Assembly (NCBI GenBank): GCA_028279875.1 | Contig: JANQMU010000096.1 | Span: 1 to 53,773, forward strand | DNA length: 53,773 nucleotides | DNA from: Rhizobiaceae bacterium | Lineage (GTDB): Bacteria > Pseudomonadota > Alphaproteobacteria > Rhizobiales > Rhizobiaceae | Direction: 5' to 3' | Shown: piece after piece, positions 15,706 through 24,557 of the stretch | Layout of the letters: each line of letters begins with the position of its first letter | How positions within the stretch are numbered: position 1 is the first letter of the stretch | The notes under the pieces: model-generated | What the model was told of the DNA's origin: nothing | Databases searched by the model: none | Seen by the model: the letters and a program-made list of their open reading frames with translations, nothing else | Translations under genes and position numbers: made by a program

Positions 15706-16842
15706 ATGGCAGCTCAGGTCGAGGCCTTCGATATCATCGTGATCGGCGCCGGAATGGCGGGCGCTTCGGCTGCGGCCATGCTCGCAGGCGACGGGCGGGT
15801 CCTGCTGCTGGAACGCGAAGACCAGCCCGGCTATCACACCACCGGCCGGTCGGCCGCGCTCTACACCTGCGCCTATGGGCCACCGCTGATCCGGGCGCTG
15901 ACACGGGCCTCCGGCGGGTTTTTCCACAATCCGCAAAGCCGCTTTCTCGACCATGCGCTGCTGCGCCCGCGCGGTGCGCTGTTCGTTGCCGGTGGCGAAC
16001 AGGCGGACAGCATCGCCCGTCTTGAGGACGAATTGGGCGCAGCGGTGCGGCGGCTGGACGGCGGGGAGGCGCTTGCAAGCATGCCCCTTCTGCGCCGCGA
16101 CTATGTCACAGCGGCGCTGCTCGACGAGACGGCCGCCGATATCGATGTGATGGCGCTGCATCAACACTATCTCAAGACGTTCCGGGAGGCGGGCGGCGTG
16201 CTCAGAACAGGCGCCGGCGTGGTTGCCATGGATCATGACGCGTCGCGCTGGCGTGTGGACACCGACGGCGGTGCTTTCGCCGCGCCGATCGTCGTCAATG
16301 CAGCGGGCGCCTGGGCCGATGCCATTGCCGAGATGGCTGGGGCAGTGCCGGTCGGGCTTGTGCCCAAGCGCCGCACCGCGCTGCTTGTCGACCCGCCGGC
16401 GAACCATGTGCCGGACGACTGGCCGATGGCCGTCGATGTCGATGAGCGCTTCTATCTGAAACCGGATGCGGGCAAATTGCTGATTTCACCGGCGGATGAA
16501 ACGCCGTCGCCGCCCTGCGACGCGCAGCCGGAGGAGATGGATGTGGCGATCTGTATCGACCGGATCGAAACCGCCTTCGACCTGACGGTGCGCCGGATCG
16601 ACCACAAATGGGCCGGCCTGCGCAATTTCGTCGCCGACCGGTGTCCGGTGGTCGGTTTCGACTCCGACGCGCCGGGGTTCTTCTGGCTGGCGGGGCAGGG
16701 CGGTTACGGCATTCAGTCGGCGCCGGCGATGGCGCGCGTAACGGCGGCCCTGGTGCGTGGCCGTCCGATCCCCGGCGACATCGCCGATGAAGGTGTCAAC
16801 CAGGCGCAGCTTTCGCCTCAGCGTGAGAGGCTGGCCGCATGA
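15706..16842 (+). CDS. FAD-dependent oxidoreductase (D-amino acid oxidase-like)
   Basis: A 378-residue flavoprotein of the DAO superfamily. The FAD dinucleotide site is DIIVIGAGMAGASAAAML near the N-terminus, followed by the conserved GYHTTGRSAA loop that contacts the flavin. The C-terminal FAD motif GQGGYGIQSAPA closes the fold. Such enzymes oxidise secondary or primary amines and D-amino acids or related hydroxy acids. The start at 15706 has an excellent GGGGAGGAG. The gene is first in an operon with TRAP transporter, M81 hydrolase and alpha/beta hydrolase genes, so its substrate is probably released from or imported with that system. It overlaps dctM by four bases. Confidence 0.88.
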   Translation: MAAQVEAFDIIVIGAGMAGASAAAMLAGDGRVLLLEREDQPGYHTTGRSAALYTCAYGPPLIRALTRASGGFFHNPQSRFLDHALLRPRGALFVAGGEQADSIARLEDELGAAVRRLDGGEALASMPLLRRDYVTAALLDETAADIDVMALHQHYLKTFREAGGVLRTGAGVVAMDHDASRWRVDTDGGAFAAPIVVNAAGAWADAIAEMAGAVPVGLVPKRRTALLVDPPANHVPDDWPMAVDVDERFYLKPDAGKLLISPADETPSPPCDAQPEEMDVAICIDRIETAFDLTVRRIDHKWAGLRNFVADRCPVVGFDSDAPGFFWLAGQGGYGIQSAPAMARVTAALVRGRPIPGDIADEGVNQAQLSPQRERLAA

Positions 16843-18128
16843 TCGGCCTCGTCCCCATTGCCGCGGCGGTCTTCCTGGCATCGGGGCTGGCGATTGCCTA
16901 TGTGATTGGCGGGGCCGCGGTGTTGGCCTTCTTTGCCACGGGAAATGGCCGCTATCTGGCGATCCTGCCGCAGCAGATCTTTTCCAAGATCGATGTCTTT
17001 GCGCTGATGGCGATGCCGCTCTTCATCCTTGCCGGCGAATTGATGAACCGGGGCGGCGTGACGACCGCCCTGATCAATCTTTCGATGGCCCTGGTCGGCC
17101 GGCTGCGCGGCGGGCTGGGCCATGTGAACATTCTGACCAGCGTGTTTTTCGCCGGCATATCGGGATCGGCGGTCGCCGATGCGGCGGCATTGTCGAACAC
17201 GCTGGTGCCGGAAATGCGCAAGCACGGATACGGCCTGACCTATGCCAGCGCCGTGACGGCAGCATCTTCGATCATCGGACCGATCGTGCCGCCGTCGATC
17301 ATCCTGATCTTCTACGGCGCCCTGATGGGCACATCGGTGACGGCGCTGTTCCTGGCCGGCATCGTGCCCGGCCTGGTGCTGGCAACGGCGCTGATCGCGG
17401 TCAACGGTTTTTTTGCGGTGCGGCAGGAACATCCGAGGATCGAGAAGGAGGACATGCCGCCCTTCCTGGCGACCCTTGCCCGGTCGCTGCCGGCGCTGTC
17501 GCTGCCGGTGATCATCCTCGGCGGGATCGTCTTTGGCTGGATGACGCCGACCGAGGCGGCGGCGGTGGCGGTGTTCGCCGCCCTTGCCGCCGGCTGGTTC
17601 TATGGCGGGCTCAGCCTGCCGTCGGTTCTCGACGGGCTGCGACGCACGGCGATGCTATCGGGGTCGATCTTCATCATCATCTGCGCCGTCTCGGCCCTCG
17701 GCCATCTGGGCGCGCTGGAGCGGGTGCCGGAGGCGATTTCGGATGCCGTCAGCGCCCTGGGGCTCGGTCCGACCGGCTACATGCTCGTCATGAACGTCAT
17801 TTTCCTTCTGGCCGGCATGGTGCTGGACATTCCGGTGGCGCTGGCTCTGCTGGTGCCGCTGCTGGCACCGGTCGCGCTGGAGCAGGGCGTCGATGGCGTC
17901 CATCTCGGCATCATCCTGTGCTTCAATCTGTGCATCGGCCTGGTGTCACCGCCGATGGGCGGCTGCCTGCTTGTCGTTTCGGCGGTGACCGGGGTCAATT
18001 ACTGGCGGCTGGCGCGGGCGATCCTGCCCTTCGTCGTGGTGCAGATCGCGGTGCTGATGCTGCTCATCGAAATTCCCGAAATCAGTCTTGCGCTGCCCCG
18101 CGCCTTCGGACTGGTGGAGGGAGGATAG
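16839..18128 (+). CDS. dctM: TRAP transporter large permease
   Basis: A 429-residue, strongly hydrophobic membrane protein with about 12 predicted segments, matching DctM in length. The conserved TRAP stretch MAMPLFILAGELMNRGGV occurs near residue 50, and GSAVADAAALSNTLVPEM near residue 110. DctM and DctQ form the secondary transporter that uses the ion gradient to import the substrate delivered by DctP. The ATG overlaps the oxidoreductase stop (ATGA), showing coupling. The gene order here is M-P-Q; P-Q-M is more usual. Confidence 0.93.
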   Translation: MIGLVPIAAAVFLASGLAIAYVIGGAAVLAFFATGNGRYLAILPQQIFSKIDVFALMAMPLFILAGELMNRGGVTTALINLSMALVGRLRGGLGHVNILTSVFFAGISGSAVADAAALSNTLVPEMRKHGYGLTYASAVTAASSIIGPIVPPSIILIFYGALMGTSVTALFLAGIVPGLVLATALIAVNGFFAVRQEHPRIEKEDMPPFLATLARSLPALSLPVIILGGIVFGWMTPTEAAAVAVFAALAAGWFYGGLSLPSVLDGLRRTAMLSGSIFIIICAVSALGHLGALERVPEAISDAVSALGLGPTGYMLVMNVIFLLAGMVLDIPVALALLVPLLAPVALEQGVDGVHLGIILCFNLCIGLVSPPMGGCLLVVSAVTGVNYWRLARAILPFVVVQIAVLMLLIEIPEISLALPRAFGLVEGG

Positions 18129-18178
18129 GCCGCAAGACGGCCGGAACCAAAACATATACAGGAAGAGGAGAAAACAGA

Positions 18179-19156
18179 ATGAAACGGATCCATTTTCTGG
18201 CGAGTGCCGCCCTGGCGGCGAGCCTTGCCTTTGCCGGCACTGCTACGGCGCAGGTCAAGATCGCGCTCGACAGCCCGCCCAATCTGGAAGCCTCCGGCAG
18301 CTATGTCTGGGCCAATACGTTCAGTACCTATCTGAACGAGAACGGAATCGAAGCCGAGGAGTATCAGCGCGGCGCGCTGGGCGGCGACGACGAATTGTTC
18401 GACCAGGTCAGCCAGGGCCTGCTCGAGGTCTCCATGTCGCCGCTCAACATTGTCGGTTCGCTGGACAGCCTGGTTTTCGGGCTGCGCCTACCTTACTTCT
18501 TCGAAGATCAGGCCGAGGTGGACCGGGCGCTGTTCGAAGGCGGCATGCTGGAGAAGATCAACGAGGCGACAACGAAATCCGGCGTGCGGGTGCTTTCGGT
18601 CAACAATGTCGGCCAGGCGACGGGCATCTTCAACACCAAGAAGCCGATCCGATCCGTCGCCGACATGGCGGGCCTGCGCATGCGGGCGCTCGATGAAAGC
18701 CAGATCGATCTCTACAAGGCCTGGGGCGCTGCCGGCACGATCGTCAGTTGGGCCGAAGTGCCGAACGCGCTGCAGACCGGCGTGGCCGACGGCTATCTCA
18801 ATCCGGCCTTCGTGCCGCTGCTGTTCGGCCATACCGACATGCTCAAGCACTACACGGATGCCGCGATTGCGCCGTCACTGCGGATCACCATCGTGTCGGA
18901 GGACTGGTATCAGGGCTTGAGCGACGAGGACCGGGCGATTGTCGATGCCGCCACGGAGGCAGCGAACAAGGCCAATCGCGCATGGCTGAAAACCCAGGAC
19001 GCGGTGCTCGGCAAGCTTGAAGAGGCAGGTGTCGCCATCGAACGTCTCGATCAGGCGGCGCGCGATGAATTCCGTGCCGCCTCGGCGCCGGCCTATGAGA
19101 GCGACCTGATGACGCAGGAGCAGATCGCCCAGTGGGAAGCCGCCAAGGGGAATTGA
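18179..19156 (+). CDS. dctP: TRAP transporter substrate-binding protein
   Basis: A 325-residue periplasmic receptor. It has a signal peptide (MKRIHFLASAALAASLAFA, cleavage near ATAQ) and the DctP pattern, including the RMRALDESQ region, where the arginine normally clamps the substrate carboxylate, and WAEVPNALQTGVADGYLNP. Carboxylated substrates are thus expected. The ATG at 18179 has GAAGAGGAG upstream. It lies between the two permease genes, 50 bases after dctM and four before dctQ. The specific ligand cannot be predicted from this alone; the operon enzymes suggest an amino acid- or peptide-like compound. Confidence 0.92.
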   Translation: MKRIHFLASAALAASLAFAGTATAQVKIALDSPPNLEASGSYVWANTFSTYLNENGIEAEEYQRGALGGDDELFDQVSQGLLEVSMSPLNIVGSLDSLVFGLRLPYFFEDQAEVDRALFEGGMLEKINEATTKSGVRVLSVNNVGQATGIFNTKKPIRSVADMAGLRMRALDESQIDLYKAWGAAGTIVSWAEVPNALQTGVADGYLNPAFVPLLFGHTDMLKHYTDAAIAPSLRITIVSEDWYQGLSDEDRAIVDAATEAANKANRAWLKTQDAVLGKLEEAGVAIERLDQAARDEFRAASAPAYESDLMTQEQIAQWEAAKGN

Positions 19157-19160
19157 GCAT

Positions 19161-19709
19161 ATGCGGGCGATCTCCCGGCATCTCGACCATCTGTCCGCCG
19201 TCCTGAACCGCATTGCCCTGTGGGGCGCAGTCGCGGCGGTGCTGGTCATGGCGATGTCCGCCTCCTGGCAGGTGATCGCCCGCTACATTCTCGATGCACC
19301 GCCGGTCTGGACCGAAGAGTTGGCCCGTCGGGCCATGGTCTGGGCCGGCATGCTGGGAGCGTCCTGCGCGTTTCGCGCCAAATCCGACCCGACCCTGTTT
19401 CCGCGGATGCGGGACATGACCGGCGCGACCGGCAATCTTCTGGCGCTGATCAGGGCCGGCGGTGTCATGCTGTTTGCCACGCCGGTCATCTGGTATTCGC
19501 TTTACGGTGCCAATATGAACATGGCGCGCGGCTTTCTCGGCCGCAGCCTCGACCGGCAGGCGGAGATGATATCGCTGCCGATGATCTGGTTTACCGCCGC
19601 AGTGCCGCTGGCCTTCATGCTGATCGTCGTCCACGTGGCAGCCGATCTGCTGATGCGACTGACCGGCCAGCGGGCAGGCCATCCGACGACCGCCGGGGAG
19701 GCCCGCTGA
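19161..19709 (+). CDS. dctQ: TRAP transporter small permease
   Basis: A 182-residue membrane protein with four predicted helices, as usual for DctQ. The conserved WTEELARRAMVWAGMLGAS lies in the first half. It associates with DctM. It starts four bases after dctP and its stop shares one base with the start of the M81 gene, so all these genes are translated from one message. Confidence 0.92.
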   Translation: MRAISRHLDHLSAVLNRIALWGAVAAVLVMAMSASWQVIARYILDAPPVWTEELARRAMVWAGMLGASCAFRAKSDPTLFPRMRDMTGATGNLLALIRAGGVMLFATPVIWYSLYGANMNMARGFLGRSLDRQAEMISLPMIWFTAAVPLAFMLIVVHVAADLLMRLTGQRAGHPTTAGEAR

Positions 19710-21160
19710 TGCATGTCTTTATCGCCGGTCTGAGCACCGAGACCAATTCCTTTTCGCCTCTGCCGACCGGGGATCTCGGCTTTGCCGAAGGGGGTGTCCA
19801 TCACGGCGATGCGACACGCCACCCGCTGCACTATGCAACGGCGCCGCTTCACATCTGGCGTGAGAATGCCGAGGCGAAGGGCTGGCAGGTCACCGAATCC
19901 CTGTCCGCCCATGCACAGCCGGCTGGACCGACGGTCCGACCCGTCTATGAGCGGTTCCGCGATGAAATCCTATCGGACCTGCGCGCCGCCGGTCCGGTCG
20001 ACATTATCCTGCTTGCCCTCCACGGCGCGATGATGGCCGATGGCTATGAGGATTGTGAGGGGGACCTGATCGCGCATTGCCGGGCGATCGCGCCCAAGGC
20101 CGTGATCGGCGGCCTTCTCGATCCCCATTGCCATCTCACGCAACAGATGCTGGACGAAGCCTCTCTGCTCGTCGCCTTCAAGGAATATCCGCATGTGGAT
20201 GTTCCGGAGCGGGCCGCCGACCTGTTTCGCCTGGCGGTCGAGACGGCGGAAGGGCGGATCAGGCCTGTTATGCGCGATTTCGATTGCCGGATGATCCTCG
20301 CCATGCCGACGCCGACCGGTCCGATGCGGGATTTCGTCGATGCGATGGCCGAGCGCGAGGGGCAGGACGGCATTCTGTCGCTGTCGGTCGCCCATGGATT
20401 TCCCTGGGGCGACCATCCGCGCACGGGGACCAGGACCTTTGCCATCTGCGATGGCGATGCTGCCCTGGCGGAGCATGTTGCTCGCGATCTCGGGGAGAGC
20501 CTTTACGGGCTGCGCCGCCAGTTGCATCGCGACATTCCCGATATCGAACGGGCGCTGGATATGGCGGAAGCGGAGCCGGCGGGGCCGGTGGTTTTGGCCG
20601 ATATGTCCGACAATGCCGGCGGCGGCGCGCCGTCCGATGCCACCTTCCTGTTGCGGGCGATCCTCGACCGCCGCCTGTCATCGGTCGCGACCGGCATTTT
20701 CTGGGACCCGGTGGCGGTGCGCATCTGCCGCGAAGCGGGGGAGGGCGCGACGCTGCCTCTGAGGTTGGGCGGCAAATGCGGGCCGATGTCGGGCGATCCG
20801 CTGGACCTGACGGTCGCCGTGCGCAAATGTGCCTCCGGTGTCACCCAGCGTTTCGGCGAACTGCCGGTGCCGATGGGCGAGGTCGTCCGGGTCGAAACAC
20901 AGGGCGTCGACATTGTGCTCAACGACAACCGCACCCAGACTTTCCATCCCGAGGCCTTTGAAAAACTGGGGATCGACCTGTCGCAGCGCCGTTTCGTCTG
21001 CGTCAAATCCTCAAACCATTATCAGGCCGGCTTCAGCCCGATTGCGGCGCGGATCATTCCCGTTGCCACGCCCGGGGCGATCACGCCCGATTTCGCCAAT
21101 ATTCCCTATACAAGGCGTCGCCGCGATTACTGGCCCGCCATTGAGGACCCCTTTGCATGA
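19709..21160 (+). CDS. M81 family metallohydrolase (MlrC/microcystinase C-like)
   Basis: A 483-residue member of the M81 family, named after MlrC, which cleaves linear microcystin. The start FIAGLSTETNSFSP, the metal-site strands LALHGAMMADG and LLDPHCHLT, and KEYPHVDVPERA are all typical. Family members are widespread in organisms that do not degrade toxins, so the real substrate is more likely a small peptide, amide or unusual amino acid. Its placement directly after a TRAP importer and with an amine oxidase supports a role in breaking down the imported compound. No signal peptide is present, so it acts in the cytoplasm. It overlaps the next gene by four bases. Confidence 0.9.
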   Translation: MHVFIAGLSTETNSFSPLPTGDLGFAEGGVHHGDATRHPLHYATAPLHIWRENAEAKGWQVTESLSAHAQPAGPTVRPVYERFRDEILSDLRAAGPVDIILLALHGAMMADGYEDCEGDLIAHCRAIAPKAVIGGLLDPHCHLTQQMLDEASLLVAFKEYPHVDVPERAADLFRLAVETAEGRIRPVMRDFDCRMILAMPTPTGPMRDFVDAMAEREGQDGILSLSVAHGFPWGDHPRTGTRTFAICDGDAALAEHVARDLGESLYGLRRQLHRDIPDIERALDMAEAEPAGPVVLADMSDNAGGGAPSDATFLLRAILDRRLSSVATGIFWDPVAVRICREAGEGATLPLRLGGKCGPMSGDPLDLTVAVRKCASGVTQRFGELPVPMGEVVRVETQGVDIVLNDNRTQTFHPEAFEKLGIDLSQRRFVCVKSSNHYQAGFSPIAARIIPVATPGAITPDFANIPYTRRRRDYWPAIEDPFA

Positions 21161-22005
21161 CCAATGCGCTGATTGCCGCCCGCGACCGGTTCACGGCCGC
21201 CCATCCCGAGACAAGAACGGAGTTGAACGGCCGGGAATGGGGCGTGGTGGACATCGGGCACGGACCCGAATTGATTTTGTTGCCGGGAACCCTGGGGCGC
21301 GGCGACATCTTCTGGAACCAGATCGAAGTCCTGTCGGACAGGCTGCGGATCGTTGCCGTCAGCTATCCGAGCCGGGGCGGCATCGCCGAATGGACGGCGG
21401 ATATGGTGACGCTGATGGACCGGCTGGATATCGGTGCGGCGACGGTGCTCGGCTCGTCGCTTGGCGGCTATGTGGCGCAAAATCTGGCGGCGCTGCATCC
21501 GGCGCGCGTTCCATGCCTTGTGGCGGCCAATACGCTGCATTCGGTCGCCGGTCTTTCAACGCGCATGCCCTATGCGCTGGATATCGCGTCGGCGCCCATC
21601 GAAGATCTGCGCGGCGGTTTTAAAAACGGGCTCGGCGCATGGGCGAAGGCCCATCCGGATCAAGCCGACCTGGTGGACCTGCTGCTTCAGGAAGTCGGCG
21701 GCCGTATCGCCGAACCCGAAATGCGGGCGCGGCTTGCCGCCCTCAAGGACGGGCCCGAACTGCCGCCTCTGCCTCCAGGCGCCCGGGTCGTCACCGTCGA
21801 GGCCGATGACGACCCGCTGATTCCGCCCGAAATGCGGGAGGCGGTGCGCCGCCGACTGTCGCCGTCCGTCGCTTACCGTTTCCTGCAGGGCGGGCACTTT
21901 CCCTATGTGGTGTGCGCTGCCGAATATACTGCGCTGCTGGAACAGGTGATGGACCTGCCCGTCACGGGTCCCGACTGGGGCCGGGACGCGATGCGCGTGC
22001 GATAA
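21157..22005 (+). CDS. Alpha/beta hydrolase
   Basis: A 282-residue alpha/beta-hydrolase-fold protein. The nucleophile elbow GSSLGG places the catalytic serine at residue 101, the oxyanion-hole region is LLPGTLGRGD, and the C-terminal GGHFPYV supplies the likely histidine. It lacks a signal peptide. It is the last gene of the operon that begins at 15706 and overlaps the M81 gene by four bases, so it probably cleaves an ester, amide or lactone intermediate of the same pathway. It converges on the GntR gene with only four bases between stops. Confidence 0.85.
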   Translation: MTNALIAARDRFTAAHPETRTELNGREWGVVDIGHGPELILLPGTLGRGDIFWNQIEVLSDRLRIVAVSYPSRGGIAEWTADMVTLMDRLDIGAATVLGSSLGGYVAQNLAALHPARVPCLVAANTLHSVAGLSTRMPYALDIASAPIEDLRGGFKNGLGAWAKAHPDQADLVDLLLQEVGGRIAEPEMRARLAALKDGPELPPLPPGARVVTVEADDDPLIPPEMREAVRRRLSPSVAYRFLQGGHFPYVVCAAEYTALLEQVMDLPVTGPDWGRDAMRVR

Positions 22006-22009
22006 TCAG

Positions 22010-22738
22010 CTAAGCCAGGCCGGAATCGTAGAGTGCGGCGCGGGCGACTTCGAAATGCCGCGTCATCAGTTGTACGGCGTCTTCGCTGCGGCGTTCGGCA
22101 ATCGCGTCCGTCAGATCTTCATGCGTCAAAATGTGTTCGCGGATCATGTCCTGTCCGCCAAGCGCCGCCCAGCCGATCGGACCGGTTCGCCGCATGACGG
22201 TTTTCAGCGACTCCATATTGACCAGATAGAGCGGGTTCCTGGCGGCTCTCGCCCAGACCAGGTGCAGGCGAATATCGGCTTCCGTCAGTTCGTCCGTGTC
22301 GCCGATGGCGGCCTTCATGTGCTCGGTCTCGGCCCGCATATCGGCGATATCGGTCTCGTCGCGGCGCAGGGCGGCGAGCCGGGCGACCCGGATTTCCAGG
22401 GTCTGGCGGAAGTCCCAGGTCTGGACGACGGTGACCTGAGACGTGCGCACCGCATGATCGATCAGGACGGCCAGCTTCTCGCCGGTAAAGGCCGCGACCT
22501 CGGCCCGCCGGCCATTGCCGACATTGAGCACGCCGAGCTGCGACAGCGCCCGCACGGTTTCGCGCACCGTGCCCCGGCTGGCGCCGAAATCGAGCGCCAT
22601 CTGGCCCTCGCTGGGCAATTTGTCGCCGGGCTCAAGGCCACCTTCCTGAATCAGCGCCAGCATCGCTTCAAGGACACTGTCGGTCGCTGTTTTCGGTGCC
22701 TGCTGTGTGTGGGCCGTGCTCGCCGCCTTGTCCTCCAC
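22010..22738 (-). CDS. GntR-family (FadR/FCD subfamily) transcriptional regulator
   Basis: A 242-residue regulator. The winged helix region is PGDKLPSEGQMALDFGASRGTVRETVRAL, abbreviated here to its motif GASRGTVRETVRAL, followed by the all-helical FCD domain (HLVWARAARNPL and the C-terminal MTRHFEVARAAL), which usually binds a carboxylated metabolite through a metal. It starts with GTG at 22738 after AGGA and is the last gene of the sugar ABC operon, 12 bases after the ATPase. CTATC-N-GATAG repeats in the divergent promoter at 25583 and 25699 are the likely target, so it would control both importer and catabolic genes. Confidence 0.9.
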   Translation of the reverse strand: MEDKAASTAHTQQAPKTATDSVLEAMLALIQEGGLEPGDKLPSEGQMALDFGASRGTVRETVRALSQLGVLNVGNGRRAEVAAFTGEKLAVLIDHAVRTSQVTVVQTWDFRQTLEIRVARLAALRRDETDIADMRAETEHMKAAIGDTDELTEADIRLHLVWARAARNPLYLVNMESLKTVMRRTGPIGWAALGGQDMIREHILTHEDLTDAIAERRSEDAVQLMTRHFEVARAALYDSGLA

Positions 22739-22750
22739 TTTTGTCCTGCT

Positions 22751-23491
22751 CTAAAGGAGCGCCTCGATATCGGATATCGTCAGCGCCTCCGAGCTTTCAT
22801 CCGCAACGATGCGCCCGCGCGACATGACGACGATGCGCGAGCAGCATTCGAATACATGCCCCAGATTGTGGCTTATGAAAATACCGGAATAGCCGCGGCT
22901 GGGGAGATTCCTGGTGAAGGCGATGACGTTGTTGGTCTCCTTGACCGAGATATGGTTGGTCGGCTCGTCGAGAATCATGATCTTCGACTGGAACTGGAGT
23001 GCCCGGGCAATGGCGACACCCTGTCGCTGGCCGCCTGAAAGATCGCCCACCCTGGTGTCCGGGGAGCGCAGGTGGAAACCGACATTGCCGAGCGACTGTT
23101 CCGCCAGGGCGCGCATCTCGGCTTTCTTGAGAAAACCGAAATTGCCGATCTGGCCGGTCAGCATCTCGCGGCCGAGAAAGATGTTCTCGGCGACCGACAT
23201 GGTTCCGACGGTCGAGTTGTATTGATGAATAGTCTCGATGCCGGCCTGCATGGCATCGCGCGGCGATTTCATCGACACCGGTTTGCCGCGCAGCAGGATC
23301 TCGCCGCTGGTCGGCCGCTCGGCGCCGGAAATCATACGGATCAGCGTCGTCTTGCCGGCGCCGTTGTCGCCGAGCAGTCCGACCACCTCGTCTTTTCCAA
23401 GCTTGAAATCGACGCCCTCCACGGCCCGGACCGCACCATAGGATTTGGCCAGGTTCCGGGTTTCGACAACATAGTCGGTTGTGGCCGTCAT
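22751..23491 (-). CDS. Sugar ABC transporter ATP-binding protein (CUT2, single domain)
   Basis: A 246-residue ABC ATPase with Walker A GDNGAGKTTL, signature LSGGQRQGVAIARAL, Walker B IMILDEPTNH and H-loop FISHNLGH. Unlike RbsA, which has two fused ATPase domains, it has only one, as in the fructose transporter FrcA of rhizobia. It therefore acts as a homodimer. The ATG overlaps the permease stop by four bases. With the upstream permease and binding protein, it imports a monosaccharide, exact identity unknown. Confidence 0.92.
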   Translation of the reverse strand: MTATTDYVVETRNLAKSYGAVRAVEGVDFKLGKDEVVGLLGDNGAGKTTLIRMISGAERPTSGEILLRGKPVSMKSPRDAMQAGIETIHQYNSTVGTMSVAENIFLGREMLTGQIGNFGFLKKAEMRALAEQSLGNVGFHLRSPDTRVGDLSGGQRQGVAIARALQFQSKIMILDEPTNHISVKETNNVIAFTRNLPSRGYSGIFISHNLGHVFECCSRIVVMSRGRIVADESSEALTISDIEALL

Positions 23492-24492
23492 GTGCCGTCT
23501 CCGGCCGTCCGGGCGTGTTTGGCGATGCTGGCATGCATGATGACCGCGATGATCATGATCGCGCCGGTGGCGAATTTGAACCAGTTCGCCTCGATGCCGA
23601 TCAGGATCAGCCCGTTTTCGATGACCTTGAGCAGCAGAAGCCCGAGCACGGCGCCGAGGACCGTGCCGACGCCGCCGGTCAGGGCAACGCCGCCGATCAC
23701 GGCCGCCGCGATGACCTGCAGTTCCAGGCCCTCGCCAAGGGAGGGAAGCGGCGAGCGCAGACGAAAGACCTGCAGCAGCCCGGCGAAGCCGGCCAGCGCG
23801 CTGCACAGCATGAAGGCCGTCATCTTGACCCGGAAGGTGTTGATCCCGACGGACTTTGCCACCTCCTTCTGGCCGCCGGTGGCGTAGGTCCAGACCCCGT
23901 AATTGGTGCGCCGCAGGCCGATCGCCGCGACGGCGAAAATGACGAAGAACCAGATCATCGACATGCGGACGGGCCCGAGAAAATCGGAAAACAGCCAGGT
24001 CGGCGCATCCGGCGCGAAGGGCGGCGGGAAACCGTCCGAGACCGAGACCGTCAGGCTGCGCACGACAAACAGCATGCCGAGCGTGGTGATGAAGGAGGGC
24101 AGGCGGTAGATCTGCGTGATGGCGCCATTGATGAAGCCGACCAGCACGGCGCAGGCCATGGCGATGCACAGGGTCAGGCCGATGGGCAGGCCGGAATCGG
24201 CCAGCGTGAAGGCGATCATCGGCGTCAGGGCAAAGACCGAGCCGACCGACAGGTCGAATTCGCCGGCGATCATCAGGATCGAGACGCCGATGACAACGAG
24301 CCCGATCTCCGGCAGCACCGTCAGGACGTTGGAGACGTTATACGGGCTCAGAAGAATGCCGCCGCTGAGCGCCTGAAAGGCGATGATCACCGCACAAAGA
24401 ATGATGGCCCCCAGCGCTTCGGGCTTCGCGGCAATGGCGATGATGCGGTGGGTGAACGTCTTGCCGGCAGCAGCCGATGGTGTGTGCGTCAT
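23488..24492 (-). CDS. Sugar ABC transporter permease (RbsC/FrcB-like)
   Basis: A 334-residue polytopic membrane protein with about 8-10 hydrophobic segments. The characteristic VLMIAGEFDLSVGSV-type sequence appears here as ISILMIAGEFDLSVGS, and the cytoplasmic EAA-like loop is YATGGQKEVAKSVGINT, followed by AAAVIGGVALTGGVGTV. These are hallmarks of CUT2 monosaccharide permeases. I choose the ATG at 24492, preceded by GGAAA, because residues upstream of it look non-homologous. It sits between the binding-protein and ATPase genes. Confidence 0.92.
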   Translation of the reverse strand: MTHTPSAAAGKTFTHRIIAIAAKPEALGAIILCAVIIAFQALSGGILLSPYNVSNVLTVLPEIGLVVIGVSILMIAGEFDLSVGSVFALTPMIAFTLADSGLPIGLTLCIAMACAVLVGFINGAITQIYRLPSFITTLGMLFVVRSLTVSVSDGFPPPFAPDAPTWLFSDFLGPVRMSMIWFFVIFAVAAIGLRRTNYGVWTYATGGQKEVAKSVGINTFRVKMTAFMLCSALAGFAGLLQVFRLRSPLPSLGEGLELQVIAAAVIGGVALTGGVGTVLGAVLGLLLLKVIENGLILIGIEANWFKFATGAIMIIAVIMHASIAKHARTAGDGT

Positions 24493-24557
24493 GCGTGTTT
24501 TCCGTTCAACGCACGCCGCGGCGCCAGCGCCGCGACGTGTATTCGCCACCCGTGTCC

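Noticed and set aside
16757..18178. In-frame upstream extension of the dctP gene across dctM
   Set aside because: The extension is a shifted reading of dctM. dctP begins at 18179 with a ribosome binding site and signal peptide.
22760..22785. GATATCGGATATC dyad near the GntR gene as a third operator
   Set aside because: It lies within the coding end of the ATPase gene and its half-site differs from the CTATC core shared by the two promoter sites.
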